From: Thelonectria olida
Taxonomy: Eukaryota > Ascomycota > Sordariomycetes > Hypocreales > Nectriaceae
NCBI GenBank assembly: GCA_020736575.1
Contig: JAGPYM010000002.1
Location: forward strand, 2,976,001 to 3,040,000
DNA: 64,000 nucleotides
Direction of reading: 5' to 3'
The position numbers and the translations under genes are program-made. The notes beneath the pieces were generated by a model. It searched no databases, was not told where the DNA came from, and saw only the letters and a program-made list of their open reading frames with translations. Shown in pieces: positions 44,571 through 61,054 of the stretch (its first letter is position 1; every line of letters starts with the position of its first letter).

Positions 44571-46358
44571 ATGAAGTCGCTAGGTAAGCCTCTCACGACT
44601 AAACACCTTCATCATACTCAGATCCAGCTAACGCACTCTCCTCCCCTAAACAAAAGACACCCTCCTCACATCCCTCCTCTTCACAATCCCCCTCCTCCAC
44701 CTCCTCATCGCCCCCTACACCAAGGTCGAGGAGTCCTTCAACATCCAAGCCATCCATGACATCCTCGTCTACGGCACGCCCACCAGCGGCGATGTCTACA
44801 ACCGCCTCGCCCACACCTACGACCACTTCACCTTCCCCGGCGCTGTGCCACGCACCTTTCTCGGCGCCGTCCTGCTCTCGGGCATAGGTCAGCCGCTCAT
44901 CACCCTCGTCGGCTTTCGGCATGCCCAGTTTGTTGTGCGCAGTCTCTTAGGCGCCTTCAATGCCGTTGCGCTCCTCGTCATGAGTAGGGCTCTGCGGAGA
45001 GCGTATGGGAGAGGTACGGCTAGTTGGTGGATTGTCATGATGGTCAGCCAGTTTCATGTCAACTTCTATCTCACCCGCACGCTGCCCAACATGTATGCCT
45101 TTGGCTTGAGTAAGTTGTTTCCTTTCAAGCAAGAGTTATCATAGTAACTAACCATCACTCAGCAACACTTGCCGCTGCCTTTCTGCTCCCCCAGACGAAC
45201 CCACGGAGAGCCTTTGTCCGCCAGAAGCAAGCCATCGCCCTCTTCATCCTCGCCGGCGTCATCTTCCGTTCTGAAGTGGCCCTTCTCCTCATCACCACAA
45301 CCGCCTACCTCCTCATCACCCGTCGCGCCAATCTCATCTCCATCATCCCCGTCTCCCTGGGCTCTTTCGTCGCTGCTCTAGGCTTTTCCGTCCCCATCGA
45401 CTCGTATTTCTGGCAGAAGCCCATCTGGCCCGAGCTGGCCGGCTTCTACTACAATGCCATCCAGGGTTCTTCGTCCAACTGGGGCGTTTCTCCCTGGCAT
45501 TACTACTTCACCTCGGCCCTGCCACGTCTGCTGCTGAACCCTCTTGCGCCTGTGCTCATCTTCTTTGCGGGTCTTCAGCCTGCAACGTCCCGCTCCGTCC
45601 AGGCTCTCGCCGTTCCTAACCTCCTCTACGTCATCATTTACTCGTTCCAGCCGCATAAGGAAGCCCGCTTTATCTTCTACGTTGTCCCGTCCCTCACTGC
45701 CGCTGCTGCTCTGGGCGCCAACTTCATCTCCTCACGGGCCTCTAAGTCTCTGTTCTACCGTGCTGCCTTTCTGTTCATCGGCTTCACCGTTCTCACCTCA
45801 TTTGCTGGCAGCGCCCTCATGCTCCTACTCTCCTCTCTCAATTACCCCGGCGGTGAAGCTCTCACGCATCTTCAAGCCGTAGCACGCGCTGATTCCAACC
45901 CCGTCGTCAAAGTCCACGCCGATACCCTCACCTGCATGACCGGACTGACCCTTCTTGGCCAGAACCCCCATGGCATTCCCATCGCTCTCGGCAACCCGGA
46001 GGCCGTCCGCTTCGACGGGCCCATCATTCTCTACGACAAGACTGAGGTCGAGTACCAGTACGACTGGCCAGTCTTCTGGGAACGCTTCGATTACGCCCTC
46101 ATGGAAGACTCATCCAAGGTTCTCGGGCGCTGGGAAATCATGGGCACCGTCCTCGGATACAACGGCATTGAGATCATCACGCCCAACAGCAAGCTTGACG
46201 AGGAAAATCTCAACCATGACGAAATCGTTGGCTTGGGTGCTGGAGTTCTCGCCGCCAAAGACTTTGTGCGAAGATATACGGGCGGCTGGTGGATCGGACC
46301 TCGATTATCGCCGCGAATCTATATCCTCAGGCAGGACCGGTCATTTTACGACCCTTAG
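44571..46358 (+). CDS. alg12: ALG12 alpha-1,6-mannosyltransferase (GT22)
   Basis: Exons 44571-44583, 44657-45109 and 45163-46358 give 553 residues. After a first membrane helix the lumenal loop APYTKVEESFNIQAIHD (residues 23-39) carries the GT22 acidic motif in the form specific to ALG12. DHFTFPGAVPRTF, RTLPNMYAFGL and the later QPHKEARFIFYVVP are further family signatures. Around ten hydrophobic segments fit an ER multi-spanning enzyme. ALG12 adds the eighth mannose to the dolichol-linked N-glycan precursor in the ER lumen using dolichol-P-mannose. The C-terminal 100 residues are polar and carry no ER-retrieval KKxx. The first exon is only 13 nt (four codons plus one base). The gene is divergent from the YOS1-like gene. 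Confidence 0.94.
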
Positions 46359-47040
46359 TTAGTTATGCGTCGTCTTTCTTATCAAAGCATCATGTACCAA
46401 TCAACACCTGTAAAGCAAGTATTACTATAACCAACTTTTGTGTTTCTTGTGCCCATTCTTTGTATTCGCCAAGGCAAAAGAATGGAGAGCTAAATGCTAC
46501 AACTACTACAACTCATGTCCAAGGCCTCGGTACATACATCTGCATCCAACAGAGCCGGCCAGAAAAACAATGAAGCAACCATAAAAATAATCAGCATGGC
46601 CTCGGGCCGGGGGGGTATGGGTATCCCCAGGCCGTAATCTCCTTGCATACCAAAGACCAACGCCATTGTAATAATGTCTCTCCTCGTCTCCTCATCAATT
46701 GTGTCTCCCATCCAGTAACGGGGGCCACCAAGAACAAACCCAACGTAGCAAATAACGATGACAAGCTCAAAGCCAGAGGTGAGAAAAAAAGCAGGAGTAA
46801 AACTCCGTGATCCAAGTCCATTCCATACCATTTCCAACCATCCATCCATTCGTCCATCCTTTCTTCCACCTCGTTCCGCCTGAGTACACTGAACAAAGCC
46901 GTTCCGTTTGAATTTATAAGATGAAGAGCACGCAGGCCGTATTGCGGGGGGTATTGAAATCAATCATGCAAAGGCATTGAAAGGCATTGATACGCAATTC
47001 GCATTTCGAGAAAAAGGGGGAGGCCGCTCGTACGACCTCC
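46359..47040. other. intergenic between convergent genes
   Basis: The stretch lies between the stop codons of ALG12 and adenylate cyclase. A minus-strand frame of 157 codons runs through it, but it matches no family and most of the space is needed for two 3' UTRs, so I do not call it. Confidence 0.5.
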
Positions 47041-50000
47041 TTATTCCTGTTCAGTTTCGCTTCCGTCGTCTTCAGATCCATATTCATTGCTGTCATCGCT
47101 TGGGGCGCTTGGCAAGTCGCCATACTTCGCTTGATATCGCAGGTTTTGCTGATGCATAGCGACGAAGTGATCCAGAACGCTAGACATGGGACCGGCGAGG
47201 TCTTCCAGCATATTGAAGGTACCGCCACCAATGGCAAGATGCCGCATCGACAGAGTTGAGATACACGTCTGATCGAGGGTTAGTAGAACACTCAAGTGCA
47301 GGTAGTCGCCATGTCATAAACTTACCTCAATCCGGCTTACTTGATGTTCCATGAAGTTCATCAAGAATCGATCGGTCACTTCACCTCCTCGTTGCTTGAT
47401 CCTCTCCAGAAGTTCAGTCTCGGGCGCCTGGAGGGTATTGTTACTGTTGCCTTCCAGACTGCTGCAAAGCATCTCTAGTCGAAGGCTCACGCGCCACAAC
47501 GTCCAGATCATGTCAGGGTCAAACGAGAGCTCACTTGTCGCAGTGAGAGCAGCCGGCTTGTCTCCTCCGTCTTCTCTCCTTTCATGTTGCTGGTGGAACT
47601 CGATACGGCCAGCCAAGGCGTGCGGGTAGAGAGAGTAGACAACTTCAGGGTTTTCCAGTCCCTTTAGCTTCTTCTCGCCCATTTCCTTGACCTCGAAGCC
47701 CTGCGAGGTCAGAGATCGAAGATCTTTTCGGATGGCAGTTGCGTAGCTCTCATCCTCGAACGTGTCCTCGGAGCCAGATGCAGTACGGTCGTTGTCTTGG
47801 TAGTTTTCTAGACATTGCTGGATTTCGGATATGAAGTCCGTCGACACGGTGATCTGTCCACCATCCGCCACGGCTGAGATTCGTGACGCCTTGTTGACCA
47901 TGGGACCGAAGTAATCCATGCGGCGCGTCACGGGATCTGTCTCGCTGACACAGTCGCCATAGTGTATGCCCATGCGAACAGACAAACCCTTGAAGATGAG
48001 GGCGTTATCCTTATCATAAACGGGTTGGCAGGAAACCGAGTTCAACACTTCGGATGGCCACTGCACTTCCAATAGCGACATCTGGACAGCAAAGGTCCAG
48101 AGCAGGGCTGAAGTGGCAGTAGGGAACGACACCATAAATGCATCACCTTCAGTTTTGACTTCGTAGCCTCCGATCCGACGTAGCTGTCGCCGCATGACCT
48201 CGTTGTGCAGCTTGATGGCTGATCGCATCGCGCTCGGGTACATTTCCCACAAGTTGGTCGAGTTCTTGATATCAGTGAAGACGATGGAGACGTTGCCAGT
48301 CGGTGCCGGAATCTCCGCCTCGAGGCGATCCAGCGAAGAATCCAAGACACCGGCCTTTGCCTTGCGACCTCGTCTCGTAACCAGAACCTGCGCAGCATCG
48401 GGAATTCCTGACGGATAAAGTGACATACTAGCGCCGCGATGAAGACGCGACCGTTCAACTCTACGCTTCAGGTCAACCACACTGATCATCATAACCATGA
48501 TCTTGGCTGAAGCGCCATAAGCAATCGCAAGGTCGCGAAGCTTCTGCGCCGCACCCATGAGATCCTGGCGCTCTGCTCTTGCAATGTCAGTCACCAGCCC
48601 AGGCGAAAGGTACTCCCAGAGTTCCCTGGTGGCAAGCAGGATGATGTCGTCGTTCTCTCGAATCGTAATGTTGCTCACGTGCGGTGCCGCTTGAACAGCT
48701 GGCATAAGGTCAACGTAGCCAAAGGCGCGAGAGACCTGGAGAAGATCGTTGAGTCTTCCGTTGCGGGATACCCATCCTCCTGCATCACGGATTCGGGTAC
48801 GCTCCATGGGCTCGGCTGGATCATGCTTTCGCGTCAGCATCTTGTGAGTTCCGTCGGTCTGAATCAGCATCGCCTGAGCATCGCCAACGTTGGCGACGTA
48901 GAGTTCCGTGCCCTGTAAATACACAACGGTAGCAACACCCCCTGAATTGAGGTCCTCTCTTGTGAGGAGAACTGGTTGGCCGGAGCCCCTATGCGTCTTC
49001 TGCGGCCGCTCCTCAGAGTGCTGAAAGGCAATGGTAACTAGGTCCTTGTTCAGAGCAAGGAATGCGCGTCGCAAAGCGTCAACCGGCGTCTCGTTTGAGC
49101 GTGTCTTGAGGGCCTTCAACTCAAGGGCAAAAATATGTCCAAAGTTCTCGTGCAGGTATTTGGCAATCTTGGACCCTCCACTCGAAAGAGCTTGTCCATC
49201 AAACAGGCCCAAAAGCATTTCCGTCTCGGACGAGTTGAAGCGCGGAACAACAAGGTCAATTGTCGATAAGTGCTCGTGTTTCCCAAGGGTGTCCGCCATT
49301 CCGTAAGGAAGATGGCCTGCCAGCGAACCAGACGTACGCACACGTCTGTCTTCACTCTGGTCAGGAATGCTGGGTTGGGTAAGCGTGACATCCATCAGTC
49401 CAAGAACTCGCAAGTTGAGCAGACGACTAAAATCAGTGTATTCTTCTCGGTTGACTGCGCCAGGTCCGCTAGGCAGGGCCGTCTGCTTGATTTCCAGTCG
49501 CTTGTTGCCGGACAAGTTGAGATATCTCAGGTTGGGATTGAGGTTCCAGTTCCAGTCGTATGGCACGTTGGAAATGTTGTACTTGAGGTAGTTGCTTCCG
49601 CAGTCCAGAACGGCGAGATTCTTTGCTCGAGAGATGTCGGCGGGCAAGTTGGTGAACCTGTTGCCGTTGATGTAAAGGGCCTGGAGGAGACTAGATTCTT
49701 CCAAATCGTCGGCTGGCAATGTTGTGAGGCCGTTGCCCGACAGATAGAGCTCGACTAGCTGCGGCCAACTCTTGATGGAGCGCTGCGGCATGTCGCTAAT
49801 CTCGTCGTTGTATGACAAGTTGATGACTCGCAGTTCTGACAGGAGCGTAATTTGATCAAACACGTCGTCATCGAGGCGGTTGTCCGCAAGGAGCAAGTTT
49901 TTCAAGGATCCGGCAAACGTGTTCATCATGCGAGAAGATATCGCAGAGTCCTTTCTTGCGGTTGCAGACGCTGTCGTCGACCGTGACACGACCGATGTTT

Positions 50001-53000
50001 TCCGGCCACCCTTTCCATAGACAGATACCACAGAACTCTTGCGGTCGTTGAGGGGAGACGGACCAACACTCAACAGCGTGGTCGAGTTTTGACTTGGTCT
50101 TCGCTCGTCGGAAAGTTCCTCTGAGCTGGGTGTTGCCGAGAGAGACCCCAGCGTCGGCGCTCTGCCGTTCATTACTGGAGGAGGTTGCGACTCGTCCGCG
50201 CCGGGCATTCGGGGTGGTCTGGACGCCGGCTTTGGGAAGTGTTCAAGAACATTGGAGGAGGCATTGAACGTCTCGAGCTTGTTGGCCCACCAGATGTCCA
50301 TGGGCAGTTTAGAAATGTTGTTGCCTCTAACGTTGAGTACCCTTAGTTCTCCGAGGCATCCAATTTGAGCCGGAAGTTCTCCCACTGAGTTGTTTGCAAT
50401 GCTAAAATGTTCCAGTCTACTGAGGCTGCCGATTTCTTGGGGTAGAGAAACAAAGTAATTCTTGTCCAGATTCAAGTGCTCAAGGTTCATCAAGTTTTCG
50501 AAAGAAGAGTCAATGCTGGCAAGTTGAGCATTTGACAGATTTAGTAGTTTCAGAGTCGGTACAGGCTTGATGATCTCGAACTTGTTGAGTGGGTTCGAAT
50601 TCAGCTTCAGCTTTTGAAGGGCCTCGAAATGCCCCACGAAGGCAGAGATGCAGTTGTGGTCAGCAGAGAGAGTCTCCAACTTGGGGAGTTCTGAGATGGT
50701 GTCAATCTTCGTGATGCCATTGTATTTGATGTCCAGCTCGCGCAGGTTAACCAGCTGTCCAAAAGACGGAGGAACACTGTGCGAAAGTCTGTTGTTGGTT
50801 ATCAAGAGCCTCTCTAGATTCTCGAGTTTGCCAATCTCAGGAGGAAGCGAAGCAATGGTGTTGAAGCTCAGGTCCAGATCAACAAGGCTCTCCAAATCAC
50901 ACAGAAACGTGGGAAACTTATCAAGAAAGTTGGAAGAGATGTTGAGAGACCGAAGAGCTTCATAAGCCCCAAAGTCTGATGGGAGGGATTTGAGGCGATT
51001 GTTGGCAAGGTTCAGTTTCACCAGCCCTGGTAACGTATTGAGCTCGGCGTGCTCCAATTGTTCTAGGCGGTTATTGGCGACATCCAAGAATGTCAATTTG
51101 CCTGCCCGGCTCAAACTTGGTGGGAGCTTCCTGGCCTCGTTGTTGTTGAATTTGATGTCTCGGAGGTGTTTGCAAGATTGAACGAAGTCCCGAGGGACGT
51201 CAAGGGATAGATTACGGGAAAGGTTTAGAGAGATGATCTCGGGAGCCTTGGAGTAGAGGGAGATGGGTATAGTAATGAGGTTCCGACCCGACAGATCGAC
51301 GTAGTTGAGTTTTTGACCACGGCCCAGGCCCATGTCGGTGGTTTTGGCATGGAAGTCACTCTCTCGAGCGGACAAGAACATGAATCGGCATATGTAGCTG
51401 TTGTCCTCCCGCCCAAGATCCTCTATTCGGTCTTTGTCTTCGTACCCGACCTGTTGGAGGAGACGCTTCTGTATGAACAATGGCCGCTCCGCCGGCATGA
51501 GAACGCGGATGAGATCGTGCTTCTTCAAGATAATGTGGTAGTTCTCCAAGCCATCGACAACATATGTCTTCTTAATAACTTGGGAAATTACGTCAGTGAC
51601 GCTGGAGTCCAGAGGCATTGAATGAGTCGAAAATGTGCCGTCCGAACGGAAGATTCGAATACAGTAAGGGGCCATCTTCTCCTCGGGTCTAGGCGGGCTA
51701 CCAATCTCGTCAATGTCGGGGCCATGGTAGGAGTTGTCCTCTGTATTTCTCCTGACAGCCCAGCTATCAGGAGCATCCCAGCGTCCTTTAGGCTGTGCTG
51801 AAAAGGAGTCGGTTCGTTCGGGTTCGAAAGTGTTGTTGACAAAGGTGACATCCATTTGTGTAAGCTGCGGAGGCTTCGTCAAGATACCTTCCATGTCATT
51901 GAGGTTGGTATCTAGATGGAAACCATTGTTGGGATCATTGCGGTCTGTAGGTCCAATCGATTCGTCAACATAGTCGTGTGGTCTGTGAGAACGTGCCTTC
52001 TTGGAAAAGGGAAACTTGTTGTTGAAAGTTGCCCCACGCTGGGCAGCACCTGGCCGTGCATCATCAACATATTCGAGTGGGTAAGCGGAGGGAGGGAAGG
52101 CAGAAGGCGATAGCTCGGGTCGGTGGAAGTCTGGCTTTGAGGATTTGCTATGCAAGGACTTGGTCGATTGCGGTAAGTCGCGAAGTTTTGCAGCTTCGTC
52201 TTTTTCTTTATGGTGCCGTCGAAACCGGCCCAGGATCCCTCGTTTGCCGTGGTGGCCTGGCGACGTCTGTCCATCGAGTTGGCTCGACTTGGTGCTAAAG
52301 GTTGGACCAGCACTCCTATTGCTCGGTGTCGGGCTCTGGCCTCTTGACCTGGTTGAATACATGGCAGTCGATCCTCCTCCTCGTTCACGCTGTAACTGAT
52401 ACCCAACGGGAGTATCTTCCCTGCTGATGGTTGGCCTTAGTGTTCGAGGGTCTTCATTGCTCTTGTTGTGTCGGTGGTGGTGACCGTGGACAATGGAATG
52501 CGCGGATCGCGACGAAGACGACGTTTTAGGTGGGACTTGGGAGGAACCGTCGGAAATGTATCGATCTCGATCGGGGCCAGTCAGCATGTCTCGAACGGGG
52601 GCTTCGCCGAGTCGTGCGATGTCCTAGAAGCACAAGGTTAGCGTGGCATTTTTCGCACGGCAGGAGCTTGGAAAGGGTTTCAAGAGCAGAGGCAGTGCAA
52701 GCTCCGTTGAAGGATGCGGATAGCGGCGAGGGCGGGTCTGTGAATTTTGGTAGGAATGAAGAAGGGCAGCGCATATCACACGTACGTTGGTATCCTGGAA
52801 TAGAAAAGGCACAACTTCGGGATCGGGTACGGGAGTTCTAGGCCTAGACGATGAGGGAGAGACATCGCGAGTATGATCTGTGGCATTGGAATAGTTGCGA
52901 TCCCTCTGTGTGGGGCGGCTGTGACTGTAGGAGCGCTGACGCTGGTCCTTGCCCATGAACGAAGTGGGTAGGCTACTCTCAGAGCTGTCTCTACCAGGGA

Positions 53001-53834
53001 ACTCCTCGCCGAAAAAGCCTTGGAGCTTGCGAAAGCCACCGCGCGTCAAGCTCGTCTTGGAGCCAGTACTGCTGGCCGTGAGGATACTCGCGGCGGACGG
53101 CCGGCGGCCATCGTTATAGTAGGCGGCATCGGGTGAGTCCTGAGCCCCCTGGTTGGCACCAGAGCGAGCATTGGTAGAAGGATAGCCAGGGGAGAGTTGG
53201 GAGGCGAGGGATAGGTTGTCGCTGGAGTCGTTATAGAAGCTAGTCGGCATCGTGGAGGACGGCGTGGAGAGGCCGTTTGGCGTCATCCAAGGAGCGATCG
53301 GGGGAGTAGGACCACCAGTAGGTGGGACGTGTTGGATCTGAGGTAGTCGAGTTTCGAGGACAGCAAGGTCGCGGCGGTAATTGGTGAGGTCGCTCAAGCG
53401 ACGGTCCTTCTGAACGACATTGGAACCACCGCGGGTAAGATAGGGCGCGACAGAGGGAGACACTTGGTGGTCGTCAATGGAGGACCTAGGGCGAAGGAGT
53501 GGCAAAGCGGTTAGCTAGAATATGATGATGGGAGCGAGGCGAGAGGCGCGTGAGAGCAGGAGGTGGCAGAGACATTGAAGACTCACCAGTTGTTTCTCAG
53601 ACCAACATTGTCGTCGCTCAGGCGGGAGGGAGGCGGTCGTCGGCGAGTGTGGGACGAGGTAGAGATGTTCGAGATGGAAGGGCCATCCGAGGAATCGGGG
53701 TCGGCGGCAGAAGCTGGGACGGAAGTGTGGATGGGAGTGGGAAGAGCAGGCCTCACGGTGACGGCGGAGTGGGCACTGTCAGTGCTGGAGCTCGTGATGG
53801 AGCTGAATCGTTTGCCGGCCTCATTCCTTGTCAT
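47041..53834 (-). CDS. adenylate cyclase, fungal LRR type
   Basis: On the minus strand, exons 53834-53587, 53485-52786, 52623-47326 and 47268-47041 give 2157 residues, the usual size. A Ser/Pro-rich N-terminal third (about 1-630) is followed by a Ras-association domain near 634-725 (APYCIRIFRSDGTFSTHSMP). Some 20 leucine-rich repeats lie at about 754-1360, broken by a Ser-rich insert near 1130-1215. A PP2C-like domain follows at about 1424-1697, then a class III cyclase domain at about 1750-1975 with SIVFTDIKNSTNLWE and YEVKTEGDAFMVSF, the metal-binding parts. The tail (MRHLAIGGGTFNMLEDLAGP) matches the site that binds cyclase-associated protein. It makes cAMP from ATP under Ras/G-protein control and governs growth, development and virulence in fungi. 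The start MTRNEAGKRF is the first ATG in exon 1; a further upstream exon is not excluded. Confidence 0.96.
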
Positions 53835-56750
53835 GGTCGCCAGGGCGTCGATGGCGTCGATGGGCAAGACCCTAGGCCATAAGGCGGAGGAGAGTGGGCT
53901 AGGTGAGCATTCGCGAACAGTCGGTCGGGAGACGGGGTGAGGGCGAGACTTTCACGTCATGTCTCAGAGGGCGATGGTGGATGAGGAGGAAGACGGGGCC
54001 CTGGTCGCTTGTCGCTTGTCGGTGGGCGATGGATTGAAGTTGTCGCAAGTCGGTAAGGATGTACAGTACAGTATTATTAGTAGTAAAGTAGATGTAGATG
54101 TGTAGATGGGGTGTGTGGGTTCTCAGGTGGGCTTTGGGGTTGATGGGAAATACGGATAGGACTGGATGGTAAGGTATGGCGTTGGGGGGGGAGAGCAAGA
54201 GGGCAAAGGCGGCGCCTCACTGGAGTGCTGCGCTTGGCATGGATGGAATTAATTGACGACGATGCTGATGTCGGCCTGGCTTCCTCTTGGTTGGACTTGG
54301 GGTAGGTTTTTTTTGGCGCTACGCTGGGGCGAGTGACTGGGGAGGTGTAGTGGAGGGCTGTGGCGCTTGGGTGGTCGTAGGTCGAGGGGATGGAAAGGTA
54401 CCTCGCCAGATGAGAGGCCGGTTGCAAGTATCCGTGTATTTTTGCGAAGCCTTCGTCACCTCATTCATCGGCCGGCGGAGGGGAGGGGGAGGCTCGGATG
54501 AGATGCTTTTGGATTCCAGATCGGGTAGAGAGGAACCGAAACTGAAGGAAACCTACGTCCTGCCAACCGCCTCCACTGACATCGACGTCCATCAAAGTCG
54601 CCATGAAGGTAAGGTGCGCTGGAAGCAAACACATATCATCAGCTCGAATGATTACATCTCCTCTCTCTCCCGTCCTTGCCCGCCCTGCTAGCAACTAAAG
54701 CGTGCCTCCAGCCCTTTTCCGGCGGCAATAACCACCATTCATCATGCAGTTCAATCCATCGAAGACAACGCAATCCCAGGTCTCGAATCTCACCCGTGCG
54801 CTCTCACACACGAGCCACTTCTGGACCGTTTGGGACCTGGCCCGGCTCTCGATGGAGGACCCCCAGCTGGACTGTGCTGCACAACAACGGCACGGGAGAC
54901 TGTTCGAAGTACCGAGAGCTCCAGCCTCTTCCTCTTGCAGCAGCTTTAATCAGCTCTCCCTCTTGGCCTCTGGAGACCGACCGTGTCTGGACCATCATTC
55001 AGGGCTTTCCCGTTAGGCGGACCACTCATCGGCCGTCCATCAGTGGTGCTCTGCTGGAGCCCACAGACGGAGACACACACTCATCATCACCTCAACCTTG
55101 AAAAAAGTCACCTTGGGCCGGGGAAATGCAGTGACCGAACCCGCAAGTACCTCAAGTGCTAGATCAGCCCGGCAAGGTACCTTTGGGGTACTTCGTACTA
55201 GTATCCGGCTAGCCCATTTCTTCATGTGGGCCGCAGCTGTGTCCCGCGATGCTAACGCGGCCTAGAGCGGAGTAGCTTGGTGGTGGGCGCATCGCCCAAG
55301 GAGGTTTTTTGCCAGGGCTGGGTACGAATAATATTAGCAACCTGAGAATCAGAGTTGGTCGAGCTGGAGTCATGTATCACGGTAAGTAATTGTTGTTATC
55401 GGATTTGACTGCCTCGTTATCCAAGCCATGCCATTACCTCCCTTGTTTCTTATCGTCTCTCACATGTCAGAAAATAGGTGTCACTTTCAACGTCCAAACT
55501 GCAGCCAAAGATGCCTTGCACATGGCTTCGGGCGGGCGCTATATCCCTCATCTGTGGATTACAACGTTGTCCCCTAATTATGGCACTTGCCTGCTGACGA
55601 TGCAACGACGGGAGAGACGCTTGCCGGCCTTGGTACCTAATCATGGACAAAGAATCTCTCATCAGCATTTGAGTATATCTAATATGCAGAGAGATTCGCG
55701 TGCGGGATTCCTCTGTCCGGTCCAACCAGGTTCATCAAAGAGGCCTTTTGCTTTTTCCTTGAAGACGCCTCTTGACCCCCATCAAAGGGAAATCTCACCC
55801 ATCCGCCCGCCAACTAAACCCTTTGCAGGCCAACAATTGGGACCACCCAAGCGGTATGAAGAAAAAACGGCACACCACAGGGCGTAACAAGGGGGGCTGA
55901 TAGATTATGCCGGTCACTCAGCTCTGTGTCTCGCACCCAAGATGTCGGCGTATTTATGTCGCCTTCTTAGAGTGTGCCGTTTATTTTTCAGACAGCTTGC
56001 CACCTCACCCTCAGAGTTCGCTCACGACTTTGCTTTTCCCCAGCCTAGCAGTGTTGCCGGGCACGTCCTCCCTTGTTTGTATCCATCAGAGAGCACGTCA
56101 GGACCAAGTACCTAGTCCGTCAGCGAGCACTTGGAGCAACACTTGGCATTGCTCGCTACGGTTGATTACAATGACAATCCTTACAACCCAGCCCCCATGA
56201 CCTCTAGATTTTTCCCTCAACCATTTCCACCTCACGCTTGTTGTGAAGCAGCAGCAGCTATTGATCTGCCGTCCGGGCCGAGGCATCGCTCAGCCAGAAA
56301 TTGGCAATGTCACCACCGCACATCTTGGGCCCTAATCCGACTCCCGAGAGCGATTAGGCGGCAAGTATGCTCTGCATCTCCGCTGATCGACAGCTCGGGA
56401 TGTCTCTCACCAAGACATGGTGGGTAAAACGCACATTCTTTCGCGAGCGAGCCAAACCGCCTGCGTGCCAATTCGCAGTCGGCCCGCCGCCGCAATCGCA
56501 TTCGGGCCCGTAACGCCGCATCCCGCAAGCGGCATCCGCCCACCTGCACCCACTGTCAGACGCCTGCCCATGGCCAGGACCATCCATGATGGTGAACCGT
56601 GACTTACGCGACCGAAGTCGTACCAAAACAGATTGCTCGCGTTTCCATCGACTCGTTGTCGCTTCTCGCGGTTGCTGTTGCTATTGCCCCGTTTGGTGGT
56701 GATGTCTCCTCGGACCTGTTCATTATGAATTAGGTCAAGTCTGATGTTTG

Positions 56751-56770
56751 CATGCCATGCCATGCCATGC
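56751..56770. repeat. (CATGC)4 microsatellite
   Basis: Four perfect CATGC units in a row in non-coding DNA. The same pentamer occurs in degenerate form at 25518-25587. Confidence 0.8.
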
Positions 56771-58623
56771 CCCAAAAGACGATCAGTGCGTCTACTCGGC
56801 TCCCCGGACGCCAGGCGGAAGAAGTCTGCACGGATCTTATTGTGGTGGTATTTGTTATGAAGCTGGATCCTTGACGTATGAGGCGGGCAGCGGAGCCCAA
56901 GGCCTGATTGGTAACGAAAAACTGCTGCCTTCGGCAGTGAGATATCTCATGACATGAAGACCATCAACAGCAAACACATTCAGACAGCGGCTCCGAAGGT
57001 GAGTTTATTCGTCGGTCCAAAGGGATTCTTTCAGCCGATGACTGGCCTGAGTAATGTGCTTTGGAACGGCTCAGCCTAAAGGTTGCCCGAGTTTGGATCG
57101 GGATCCGTGCTAAAGAGTGCGATCCGCCTTGCACAATGAACGAGGTAGGCATCTACAATGGGGCATCCTGTGTCCTGTCCAGGTATCCGTGTGTCTATCA
57201 ATTTCACTTCGGCCAACGAGCCAACCAACAGCCAACTTGCTTATGTCGGATGTCTGGTCTATCCCTCCCGAATGAATAAGGCCGCGCATCAAAAATGAAG
57301 CCGGCAGTAACCCAGCATATAGGCATATGCAGCCCAAAGACAGCTACCTAGAGAGCCCGCCTCGCACGGTTTCAAAAAGTTCCGCTCTGTTCGTACAGGG
57401 TAACACAAGACTCGACAGTGAGATCCGGAAAACGACTGATGACCGTCACGCAAAAAGCCAAGAAGTCAAACCCAAATCTTCGTTGCGTTGACGGTGGTGA
57501 CTTGAAACTCAATCGTGATGCAGATACAGGTAAGTAAGTACTGATGACAATATGTTATTCAATGGTGGCATTGATACGTTGTCAGACAACCTTGACGATT
57601 GTCCAACAGTTATTCTACCTCGTACACCCAGTCGTGTTTGCTAAAGTAGACGGATTATTTGTTTCTTCAATCTCTTCTCCGTTCCCCCTTTTTCTTCAAT
57701 TAATTTTACTACCTAATCCGATGCTGCGTTCAGTTGAAACTGCTTTGCAGACTGACCAACTGTCGGGCAACTTATACATATCACGACCGATGCCGCAGGC
57801 AACTTGCATACAAGTCAAAAACAGCCTGGGGAACACAACGTTGCATTTACCAATAGTCGCCCTGTCGCCCCGCTCTTCAATCCAGACGAGGCAAGCCTAT
57901 CCTTGCGCAAGACGAAATCACATGGACAAGGCAAGGAAGAGAGAGAGGCTCCGAATTAGCCTCAGTCGGGGCTGCGAGGACATCAAAGCTTTAGAAGAGG
58001 GGGTCGTGCATATCCCCGGCACAGAGTTCGTTTCTCAAACTGCTTTCAAACAAACATGAGGCCGACTGACGAACAAACGAACAATATTTATCTGCGAATG
58101 CGAAGCTGGACTTTCGAGGAGGGAAATTCATCACCGAGCTGCCCGCATCTGACCTTAATCGACTTCCAGAGTGTAGGTACCTTAAACTCCCGACGTTCCG
58201 GCGGGGAAAACCACCTTACGTCAGTCAGCGACAGATAAATGCTATCAAATGGATGGAAGTCGGATATTCGACCGTAAATAGAAACCAAATGTGAAAAGGG
58301 CAAAAAGCCCAGCCAAGCGAATCTTGAATATCTCCGGAAAATACTCCGTGAGACCCTATTAGTATCAGAGATGTGGCCACTGGGATCGTTTCGAATATGG
58401 AATTGTCCCACTCCCGTTCCTCTGAGCTATTTCTTAACGAAAGAAGCTCGACCTGACGAAGCGGCCTCCCCACCGGTCCCGCCGTTTCGAAGGAGCTCAC
58501 CGCAGAGATAGCAACTCACCATTGAGCAGTGAAGACAGCTCAATTATTCGGATTGCCATTCTGGGACACCCACTAGGGCGATCAGCAGTAGGAAGAAGCT
58601 GTGCGGTTGTTTAGGCGCAGTAG

Positions 58624-60837
<2,214 letters not shown>

Positions 60838-61054
60838 AAGGGACGAGGCTGAGGGAGAGGTAGATAGAAATATTCGCTTGTAAAAGGTGAATTGGATGAT
60901 GAACTGGTTTCGTCATTAATCTTGTCATGAGGACGTGCTACCTCTGATCTTTCCATATACCTATACTGTCATTTCTGGCTTCTCCCAAACAATTCCAATG
61001 TATTTGGCACATGGTGTTTCTCTCAATGTGCTGATATATACATCTCGACAATCA

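Noticed and set aside
46490..46963. 157-codon minus-strand frame with hydrophobic segments between ALG12 and adenylate cyclase
   Set aside because: It fills the space needed for two 3' UTRs, overlaps the end of neither gene in a meaningful way and matches no family I know.
54744..55016. 90-codon plus-strand frame starting with ATG (MQFNPSKTTQSQVSNLTRAL)
   Set aside because: No domain, no neighbouring exon and an ending in Ser-rich low complexity; likely part of the adenylate cyclase upstream region.
57544..58059. 171-codon plus-strand frame
   Set aside because: Composition is irregular, no family is recognised and it contains donor-like sites without a sensible continuation.
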